From Yamagishiella unicocca (Eukaryota > Chlorophyta > Chlorophyceae > Chlamydomonadales > Volvocaceae), in contig BDSL01000003.1 of assembly GCA_003116995.1 (NCBI GenBank), positions 2,653,139 to 2,717,138 of the forward strand: 64,000 nucleotides of DNA, given 5' to 3'. Below are positions 10,035 to 19,200 of the stretch, in pieces; the stretch's first letter is position 1; each line of letters starts with the position of its first letter. A program made the translations under genes and the position numbers. The notes below the pieces were generated by a model. That model saw only the letters and a list, made by a program, of their open reading frames with translations. It was not told the DNA's origin and did not search any database.

Positions 10035-13008
10035 ATGGGTTCATTGGAGTACGATAGCCGCTCAAACAAGGCGGCACAACGGCGGCCTCCGCCGGTCGTC
10101 ATCACCGAAATAGTGGACAGCCCGGGTGCTGGTGCAGCGGCCATGTCCATGGCTATGGTACCTGTATCGGTTGGGCCCATGATGCTGGCGCACGCTCATA
10201 GCTCTCCTGGCGGAATGCAGCGTCTGCCACCGCCGGTGCTCAATACGTTGGCCGCCCTGGCGGGTCCCACATACAGGTAACTGGACGGACGTTGGACGGG
10301 TCGCGACTTGGCCCCGTGTTGTGGATGGGGCGCTGGGTTTCGTGGAAGGGTTTTGCTCCAGCCTTGCCCAACGTTGCGGCAGTAGGGTAACGTACTGCGG
10401 GCCGCGGTGCACACACAGCACGGTACGTACCCACAGCAGGGCCCACTGCTACCCCACGTCCACTCTCAGCCCTGCGTCTCTCCCACAACTAGTTCCTAGT
10501 CTGGCGCCAGCTGAGCGCTCCCGCCGTCCGCCCACCAACCGCAGGCAGCCCTTAATGTACACAGGCGACACCGCCGGCAGCTTAGCGGCCCTACGGCAGG
10601 AAATGGCCGCCAGCTACCGCGCGCTCTGTGGCGCTCTCGGCGAGCCGGAACGGGCGGACCTCGTGGGCGGCGACCTGCCCATGGCAGCGGCCCTGGGAAT
10701 CAACCTGCCCATGGCTCTGCCCCTGCCATCCTCAGCGGCTGCGCGGCTGCCGCCTCTCCTCACTGGTAGCGGCCTCCCTTCAGCACCCCTGCTGCTGATG
10801 CCGGGGCAGGCATCCGTGTCCTCTCCCGGCCATGGAGCCGGTGTGGCCATGGGGCTTGGACCCGACGTTGGTATCGAGGGCGTCGGCTCCGGAGCCGACG
10901 CACCAGCCAGGCTGCTAGGCGCAGCTTCCGGTTGGGGTATTGGCGGCGGCAGCGCGATGGGCGGCGCGCTGCGATCCCTCAGCGCCGGCAACGTCAGCCG
11001 CTACGGGGTTGGTGGCCTTCCGCCGCTGCCCCTCTCAGGAGGCGGCCAGCAGTGTTGGCCAATGGGGCGGCCTTCATGGCAGACCTCGGCAGGTGGTGGG
11101 GCAGGCGCAGCGGGGCCTATGGCGCTGGGAGGGGGCCCGCGGGTCGGCATGCTGTCGGGCCTCTCCCGCCCGCAGGTAGGTGCGCAGAGAGCTGTTTGCT
11201 TATCAGGTGTCGCGAGGAAGCATCGAACCTGCGCACACAGGTGGCGGTTTGATGACGCCACCGTGCTGAACTGCATCCGCTGTTACCTCGTCCTACATGC
11301 ACCACGCACCGCAGCCTCGACCTCGTTTGTTTACGGCGGCACATCCCAGTTCAAGCCATGCACGCAATACGCAGTCACGCACTCAGCCACAGCCACGCCG
11401 GTCGTCGCCTTGCTGCACTCCACACCTTACCCGACTACCCCTTGCTGCACCCCACACCTTACCCGACTACCCCTTGCTGCACCCCACACCTTACCCGACT
11501 ACCCCTTGCTGCACCCCACACCTTACCCGACTACCCCTTGCTGCACTCCACACCTTACCCGACTACCCCTTGCTGCACTCCACACCTTACCCGACTACCC
11601 CTTGCTGCACTCCACACCTTACCCGACTACCCCTTGCTGCACTCCACACCTTACCCGACTACCCCTTGCTGCACCCCACACCTTACCCGACTACCCCTTG
11701 CTGCACCCCACACCTTACCCGACTACCCCTTGCTGCACCCCACACCTTACCCGACTACCCCTTGCTGCACCCCACACCTTACCCTACCCTTCTCACGCAT
11801 GATGGGACCCCACCCGCCGCAACCGCCCTCGCGGGGCAAGTCCGTCCTACCCCACTCCATCCAGCAGCTCGTCGCCGGGATAGCTCACACGCTGCGTACA
11901 GCCCATGGCTGGCACCGACTCAACCCGCCGACCACCATTGCCAGCCCCTATATGCTCAACCGCGCCTCGTCTCCACACGCGTTTGGGGCCGGTTTCGCCT
12001 CCGCCTCGCAGGACCGGGGCAGCGACTTCCTGGGGGAGGAGAGCGCCATGGTGTACCCGCCGCCCGGCAGGAGCTACGGCGGCGGCGCGAGCGCGGCAGC
12101 ACGGGCGGGACCTGGGGGCATGATCGACGCCATGGATGACTTCCGCTTCCGTGGCGCGGACCGGAGACACATCAAGATCGAGGAGCTGGGTGAGTGCCGC
12201 TGCCAATGCGTGTTGGGATAGGGGGCTCGCGAAGGAACGGAAGGGCAGGGGCGGAACATACGTCTGTTCGGGGTCACGGTTACTGCTGAGGCGGAAATTG
12301 GAATTCGCCCCGGAGCGAGCTATCCATCCCGGTACGGGTGCCATCAGACGTTGCAGGAACCCCAGTCCGCTGGTCGCACATGGCCGTGGTCTGCTGACCA
12401 TGGTGTGGTGTGGTGTGGCGCGCAGAGGACCCCTCGAGGCTGGTGCCCGGGTACCGGCGGAACGACGATGGGCAGCTGGACCAGTTCCTCAAGGTGCGTG
12501 CGGACGAGGGAAGGGAAGGGCAGCACCTCGGGTCGGCAGTAGCTTGGGTCGGGTCGGAAGTACGTACCCTTGAGCTTGACTTACGTGCGAATGTTGTAGT
12601 AGCGCTGCTGGTATTGGGGACCCGTCCACCAGCGTTGCCAGGTCCACGGCCGTGGTCCATGCCCCGACCACCGCCGTTGACACGTCCCCGACACCGCGGC
12701 CACGCCCACGGCCCCTGTTGCCACCTGCGTTGTACGACAGCGCAAGCGAGTTTGCGCTGCCGGCTTGTCGCACAGGACGCCTTTGTTCACGCGCATGACA
12801 CGTACAGCAACACGTGTATGCGGTCGCTGTGCAGGCTGCCGAATGAACTTTGACGGCCCTGTGACGGCCCCTGCAGGCGCCGCGACCTCATCCACGCCTT
12901 GCGCCCTCCCGTCCGCGCCCCCCTCCCGGCTGACAGGAATACGCGCGCGACCGCCCCAAGGCACCAGCCAACGGGGGGGGAGCCAGCCGGTTTCAGATGC
13001 CGTTCTGA
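10035..13008 (+). CDS. Five-exon gene, Gly/Ala/Pro-rich protein of about 444-453 aa, function unknown
   Basis: Exons: 10035-10276, 10545-11175, about 11841 or 11868-12189, 12426-12493, 12937-13008 (TGA). Donors are AG|GTAACT, CAG|GTAGGT, G|GTGAGT and AAG|GTGCGT; acceptors end CAG, and phase is kept at every junction. The start ATG (10035) sits in GCAAATGGG. The first 300 residues are Gly/Ala/Leu/Pro-rich and probably disordered. The C-terminal 60 residues are different: charged and likely structured (RRHIKIEEL, then EDPSRLVPGYRRNDDGQLDQ, then FLKEYARDRPKAPANGG, ending SRFQMPF). No domain is recognised. Exon 3 has several in-frame acceptors (11841, 11865, 11868), so its start is uncertain. The intron before it contains a 32-bp minisatellite. 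The gene stands head to head with the SAP-AAA+ gene. Confidence 0.6.
11409..11785. repeat. 32-bp minisatellite, 12 copies, two variants in blocks
   Basis: The unit begins CTTGCTGCAC(T/C)CCACACCTT and is 32 bp long; eleven copies are full and the twelfth breaks down after 11785. Position 11 of the unit is T or C, and the order of copies is T, CCC, TTTT, CCCC. Since 32 is not a multiple of three, all three plus frames stay open and give long false ORFs. The tract lies in an intron of the 10035-13008 gene. Confidence 0.95.
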
Positions 13009-13597
13009 CGACCAGGGGGAGGACACCGGAAGTGGTGCGTGGATGCTGCTTGGAAGGCACTGGGGGGTGCGATCCATTGCATCTTGATGCCTGTGGCGAC
13101 CGAAGCTCGATGATTGAATTGGCGTTTGGCTTGTTGGTCTCACTCTCGTTGTTGGTTTCAGCCTTCGCTACGTGTCTGATAGGCGAGGCGCGGAACACGC
13201 ACCTGTGGCGGCATGCGGAATTTGGCCATCTATCTACCTAACTATCGAACACAATCTTCATTTACGGGCGCAGCGTGTGGAACAAACCCGCGTACAAGAT
13301 GTATACATACCAAATGGATTCTGTGGTGCGCGCGCGTTTGGATGGGATACACCGTCATGTTGCATCAATGCATTTTGAGGGGTGTGCCGATGATGTGTTA
13401 CAGCAGCGGTCGACTGCACGCAGATCGGCAGTTCAATGTGACCCTAGCTGGCACGATGGAATGTACGACAGGTGCCACCACGCCGCTGCGATGCATGGAT
13501 GCCGCGTAGGCAGCTGCGATCTTTCTAAAAATGGGGCATACATGATGCATGTGGGGAGCAGCAGGGGCTGTGCGCGTGCCCAGGCCGTGCCGGCATG
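13009..13597. other. 3' flank of the 10035 gene, nothing recognised
   Basis: No supported coding frame, RNA gene or repeat. No TGTAA polyadenylation signal was found near the stop codon. Confidence 0.4.
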
Positions 13598-14048
13598 CAC
13601 CCACCCCACCACCATCACCACCCCAACCATCCCCCCAAACCCCCAACCCCAACCCCAAAACCCCCCAACCCCAAACCCCCTATTCACCCCACCCACCCCC
13701 CCACCCACCCCCACCACCCCCAACCCCCCACCCTCACCACCCCCACCCCCACCCACCCACCACCATTCCCCCCCCCAACACTCCCCCCCCCATCCCCCAT
13801 CCCCATCCCCCCCCACACACCCCCACACCCCCACCAACCCCACCGACCCCACCAACCCCGCCACTCCCACCACTCCCACCACTCCCACCCCCCCCAACCC
13901 GACTCCCCCCACCCCACCACCCTCATCACCCCACCACCCCCATCACCCCCCCACCCCACCCCACCCCCCCCAACCCCAACCCCCCTATTCACCCCCCACC
14001 CCCACCACCCCCACCCCCACCACCCCCACCACCCCCACCACTCCCACT
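13598..14048. repeat. C-rich low-complexity tract (CCCCACC-type), about 450 bp
   Basis: The plus strand is almost only C and A with occasional T, built from CCCCA, CCCACC and CACTCCCAC motifs, and has almost no G. The minus strand therefore has dozens of closely spaced G-runs. Pro/Thr/His or Gly/Trp/Val ORFs across it are products of the composition. Confidence 0.9.
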
Positions 14049-14049
14049 G

Positions 14050-14106
14050 TGGTAGCACCGCCACCTAAGAGGACCGTTTGCGGGTTCGACTCCCGTATCA
14101 GAAGGC
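14050..14106 (+). pseudogene. tRNA-like 3' half (tRNA remnant)
   Basis: A T-arm is present: stem GCGGG (14080-14084) pairing with CCCGT (14092-14096) around the seven-base loop TTCGACT, which has the conserved TTC-Pu-A pattern. Upstream, TGTGGTAGCACC looks like the end of a D-arm. The anticodon stem between them does not pair well and no 5' acceptor strand matches ATCAGAA; the C-rich tract occupies the place where it should be. This is read as a tRNA relic, not a working tRNA. Confidence 0.3.
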
Positions 14107-14482
14107 AATATTTGTGTATTGGAAGGCGGTTGAAAACTGTAGGCAAAGTCTCAGAGGGTGGTAGTGATAACTACCGATTGGAGGAACTCTGGGGCTCTTA
14201 TAGTAATCCACGGTGTATCGCGGAGAGCCATTCGCGACCTGTCAGGCGTAAAGGTCGCCTGTCACGCTTCATCTTTCATCGTGTTGTGCGGGATGTCACG
14301 GACGATCCTTGGCCTGTCACTGACAGTCCGTTACACGTTGGGAAGCTCCAATCGATGGGACGATCACGTCGCCTACCAGTGACACTCCTGGCAGGGAGGT
14401 GCCACGACTCGTGAAACGATCATGAGCCCCGACCCTTACGCTCACGTTAGGGCCCCTTTTACGTACTGCCTTGGTGAGTGCA

Positions 14483-14655
14483 CAAGGGCCTCATTGCGCG
14501 TCGGCTAGGGACACCTCAATGCCTGACGGCTAGGGGAGCCTCAATGCTCGATGACACGAGCCTAAGCTCGTTGCTCATCGACTCGAGGACTAACCCCCAT
14601 TGCCCGGCGGCTAGAGGTGTAACCCCATTGCCCGGCGTCTAGAGGGCTGGAGGGC
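14483..14655. repeat. Imperfect short direct repeats (GCCTCA/TTGC...GGCTAG type)
   Basis: Related segments of about 25-30 bp follow each other: CCTCATTGCGCGTCGGCTAG, CCTCAATGCCTGACGGCTAG, and later CCATTGCCCGGCGGCTAGAG and CCATTGCCCGGCGTCTAGAG. They are diverged and of unknown origin. Confidence 0.5.
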
Positions 14656-16299
14656 TACAACACCCATCACCCCCACCACTACACCGCTACCTCTACAATC
14701 CCCCACCCACGACTGTGCAACGGATCGCTCATCGCATAGCACTAGGTGGTCGCTGCCCTGCACATGTTTCCTACAATCAACTCCATCCACGCAGTTGGTT
14801 TCAGCGCGAGGTGTGACCACACAAGCTCATGTTTCCCGACACAATTCGCAATCGCAGCTCTAACACGTACAGCTGCATCGAAACCATACATCCTGTACAT
14901 AAAGACGCTTCCAGCAATGCCCGCCCACCGGCGGCAGCCGCCGCAGCTTTGCAGTGCGGCTTAGGGCCTCGAGCCACGTCGCAGCGGCGGAGCGGTAAGA
15001 GGAGAAGCGCGGACAAAAGATACCCAGGTTATCACGGGCTGTTGACGACACTCAGGGTAGTCAATCCCTTCTGCACGTATGAACGCATTCTTTTCAGAGA
15101 ACATCGAGCCAACATAAAGATAGTACACCATAAATATAACAAACCCGCCAGCAGTACTTGCACGCCTGTGGGAATGCGAGGCGGGGGTGTCCTATCATCC
15201 CGACCGCCCAGTTTAGGGCGCTCTCCGTATGACGCATATTAGAACGTGCAGCTCAACAGGCTGCCGCCGACGCCGCAGCAGTATGGCTGCGCGATGCAAT
15301 GGGTACAGTTTAAGGGAGCCCTAACGAGAAACCACCTGGCACGACTGGGCTCTACCTGCTATGCACCAGGAAGAGCGCGGCGGCGCAGCTACCACGCAGC
15401 CTGGCGCGCGGTCGGCTCAGTTTTTGGCGCCGCTAAAAGGGTTATTGCAGCGCTGCGCTCACACACAACAACAGCAACAACAGCAACAATCAACGACCAA
15501 TTAAGCAACCACTAGATCAGAAGGTATATACGGGCGGATGAAGCAGATCGCGAGTCGAGGCACTCACCGACACTAAAGGGACTGACAGCAGTGCCCTTAC
15601 CCCTGTTGCATAAATCCAATGTTGGTCAGGGATGTGTCACCAACTATTCAACGGTGGAGCGGCCCTGTGACGGTGCTCCCACGGCTGCTGGCAGCGGCCC
15701 GCAGCGGCCTGCCTGGGCGCCGCTGCTGCTGGCCGGCGCCCCGCATGGACGCCTTCAGTGCCGACTCGTTCCGCAAGCATCTGGCGAACCAGCGCTGAAC
15801 CAGTGCAGTATACATAGGATTATTAATCCAGAGGCGAGCGGAAGTCCGGTTGCCGTACGCGTACAACATTGGTAAACGAAGCCACAGGGCCGATGTTTAT
15901 CAACGCAACCGAGTTTATTTGTTCGTACTGGCAACCGGAACGCACGTGGTGGGAGAGATAACGAACGACGGGATGAAGGTCCCTGAACTCATGGCGCGTA
16001 CAGCGCAGCAGTACACAACTCGCATTAGGGCTGGGGCGCTCTGTCAGCCCCCCGGCAGGTGGTTATGTACCGTGATGATGGCAATACGTACTCGGGGTAC
16101 AGCTCTTCTCTCCACTGGAAGGCATCTGCGGACGGTGGTATCCGTCCGGCGCTCAATGAACACTGCTAACCGCTGGACCTCCGGTCCAAAGCCTTGGAGC
16201 GAACGCTACTTAGCTAGGGATCGGTGGCTGTTATGGCCTCGGCTGTCGTGCCACGCCGCAGCCCCTGCCGCCACACGAAGTGGTGCGGCCGCGACGTCC
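14656..16299. other. Intergenic, nothing recognised
   Basis: Mixed composition, no domain-bearing frame. Contains a short (CAACAA)n-like run at 15465-15490. It is the 3' flank of the large minus-strand gene ending at 16300. Confidence 0.4.
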
Positions 16300-19200
16300 T
16301 TAGTTGGCGAGCAGGGAGTCGATGACGTGCACCACGTTCTGGGATTTGGCCGGGCGCGGGGGGTAAGGGATGGGGATTTACTGCTGATGGGAGCCGTACA
16401 TGGTAAGTCTGTAGCTGCTACGCGACAGGGGGGGCGGGGGCCAAGGGCCAAAGGTCCGAGGTGCGGGGTCTGACCCGCCCCTGCAAGGGAAGTGGGTGGT
16501 TGCCTATGGGGGGTAGTGTGGGCCGCTGGCAGCAGTGCGGCACGTGCGAGGTAGGGTGCGAGGTGAGGCCACTACATCGGCATGTGATGCAACGAACTGC
16601 TCTCGACCCTTCACTACCCAGAACCCGCCCTACCTCGCAGCAGCCCTCACACTGGAACACCTGGCCACGTGAACCTGGCCGAAGCTAAAGCCCCTGCGCA
16701 TCCATATGGTCCAATGGTGGGATACCAGCGCCCTGGATGCCCCCCCGACCCGTTCACCCCCTCACCCCGCCCACTGCCAGGTCGGCCCACAGCACGGTGG
16801 CCGTCCTGCCGGTGTCCCACAAAGTAACAACCACCACGCCGCTGGTGCAACGAGGGAGGGGGGGGTGCGGGAAGGGGGAGGCAGGCATAGGTGCAGAGGC
16901 AAACGGAAACGGAAACAGCAACTCCTGACGGCGATGGTGGATGGGTGGGTGGATGCGAGAAGGATGTCAGGAGGTGTGGGCATGGCGGGAAGGGAGGGTC
17001 CGTTCGATACGTAAGGTACGGCAACAAAGGGCGGCAAGTGGACACGTATGCTAATACTCAGACCAGCCCGAATAGGGGTATTCCACCCACCCTGGAATAG
17101 GGGTATTCCACCCACCCTGGAATAGGGGTATTCCACCCACCCTGCCTACCTATCCCACCTGCGGTATCTCCCCCTCACCCTCCTCACCTCGCCCACTCCA
17201 TGTTAAGCGCTGTGCCCGCTGCCGACTGCATCGTGAGCCCCGGTGAGGCCACCACGCTGCTGGTGGGCACGCGCGCCAGCACCGTAAGGCCCATGAACAT
17301 GTCCGCTAGCACGACCGCGGCGTCGTACGTGACGGTGAGGTCGTCCAGGGTGGCGGCGCGGCGGTCGAGGTAGGCGGACCAGGCCTGAGGGGGGGGGCCG
17401 GTCCAAGAGGTAGGCGGGTCGGAGGGTCGTAGGCGGGTGCACGAACCGAGCCCCTCAACCTGCCGCTCTCTCCCTCGCCAATCTCCTCCTGGCGTGGTTC
17501 GCATACCAATTTCTCCTACAAAGCCTCCGGCCGGACCTCACCCCCGCCGCTCGTACCGCCCTCGATGAATGCCAGTTCTCCGTCCGTTTCCTCGACGACC
17601 TGCTATCCCTCCCAAACCCCAACCTGGCCGCCCTCCTGTACAACACCGACACCCACCTGGGCCTCCAAGGCATCTACCCGCCGGCCCTGCGCGTCGAGCC
17701 ACAACTCCACCCCCACTTCCTCCACAGCGAGATGCCATTCCTTGACCTTCTCCTTCTTCCCGTCCCCCTCGGGGACGCCTGCCGCCTCTGCACACGCCTC
17801 TACGACAAATGTGCCCAGCCTGCCTTCGCCCCCGTCCGCCTCACACGGTTCGTCAGCTTCACCGAAGTGAACCGAAGTGAACGGGTGCTGCAAACGCAAC
17901 ATCTTCACCAGCCCATTTCAACGCCTACGTCGGGTTATCACGGACCCTCACAACTTTTGTTTCGAAATCGCCCTCGTCATTTACGAACTCCACGCCCCCG
18001 CCTCGTCACGCGACTCCACGACCTCCTGGCGGCCTTCCCGTTCCTCTACCATCACGCGCGTCGTACGGAGCACCGCAACCTGTTCGAAGACACGCGCCGG
18101 CACCTGTGAGCCCGCCGTCCTGTAGCGGGGTCGCCCCTCCTGCGCATACCGTCGCCCGGGGGTAGCCATGCACCCTTGTAACGACACCGTGCCCCCCGCG
18201 TCGCCATGCACTCACCCGCCTACCCGCGCGACGCACACACGCATCACTACCACCCCACCCGCTACCCCACCCACACTACGCAGCACTATGGAAGCCGTGC
18301 CCGCCCCCCGCCCATCACTTGCTTGCGCCGTAAACCACCCGCTCGATGCCACACTGCGGTGGTGCCGAGCGCGGTTCAGCAGTGTCGTGGGGATCCGTCT
18401 CCCACGGACCGCACACTGCTACCCCCCTGCACGCACTTTTCCGGCAACAATCCCACAGTCTTAGGTCTACTAGGTCCCCATTCCCGCCCCGTTCACGCAT
18501 CCGCGCGCCCCGCTGTCCTACTTCCCGCCATACCCTGCTGACCATATCCGGCCGGACGCCTGTCAACTCCCTCTCTTTCACCGCGCCGCCCCGGACCCTT
18601 CGTTTTTTGACCCCTGTTCTTCCGCTTAACTATATCCCGTCTGTCCTAACGCCCCTTGCCGCTATCCCAGAGTCGCCGCGAATTAGGCTCAGCCGCCGAA
18701 GGCCGACATACGGCCTCCGACTTCAGTTTCCTCACCAAAGTTTTCCAGCATGCATCTCCAAACATCTGAACGGGTTTTCTCTTGTTAACGGGTTTTCCTT
18801 GCAACGCCTCCCCCCCGGGTGCGCTCTCCCCCCCCAAGACACTCGGCCCCTCGCTCCGCGCAGGGCTACGCACCCACCTCATTGGTGGGCAGCAGCACCG
18901 TGTAGGAGGCGGTGGTAGTAATTGCCGGCACTTGCAGGCCCAGTGCTGCCAGCTTCAGCAGCAGGCCCCGGGTGGTGCTCAGCTGAGGGAGGGAAGCGCT
19001 TAGTGCGTCCAGCGAGGTGGGGGGAGCCCCCAGCACTGCAGGCTGGCACCAGGAAGACGCGGCCGTGAGGGTCGCGGAGCAGATGGGGGAGCCATAGGCG
19101 GCGCCGCAAATGGTGGGGTTGGCGCGGCACTTGTGGGTGGCAGCTGGGGGTGAGGAAGAGGATGGGGAGGGGTCAAGCCACGGGAGGGTGATGAGAAGCC

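Larger units (their letters stand above)
16300..19143 (-). other. C-terminal FAS1 (fasciclin) domain, exons 19-22
   Basis: Exon 19 encodes LSTTRGLLLKLAALGLQV and ASYTVLLPTNE, the first helix and the TVFAPTNEAF-like H1 motif of fasciclin domains. Exon 20 (AWSAYLDRRAATLDDLTVTY) and exons 21-22 supply the second half, ending NVVHVIDSLLAN and a TAA at 16302-16300, which matches the H2-end VIDxVLLP-type strand. FAS1 domains mediate matrix adhesion; Volvox Algal-CAM is a known algal example. The exon 19/20 intron (17385-18877) is unusually long, about 1.5 kb, because it holds a retroelement remnant. Confidence 0.6.

Noticed and set aside
10321..11802. A 493-codon plus-strand ORF
   Set aside because: Its first part is the real exon 2 (10545-11175) but it then runs through the intron and the 32-bp minisatellite; the CAG|GTAGGT donor at 11176 and phase agreement with later exons support splicing.
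13549..14068. Pro-, Thr- or Gly/Trp-rich proteins on both strands
   Set aside because: All are products of the CCCCA-type low-complexity tract.
14050..14106. Functional tRNA gene
   Set aside because: Only the T-arm is convincing; no 5' acceptor strand and no paired anticodon stem could be found.
15850..16473. A 207-codon plus-strand ORF
   Set aside because: It overlaps the last exon of the M11 gene on the other strand and shows no domain or composition signal of its own.
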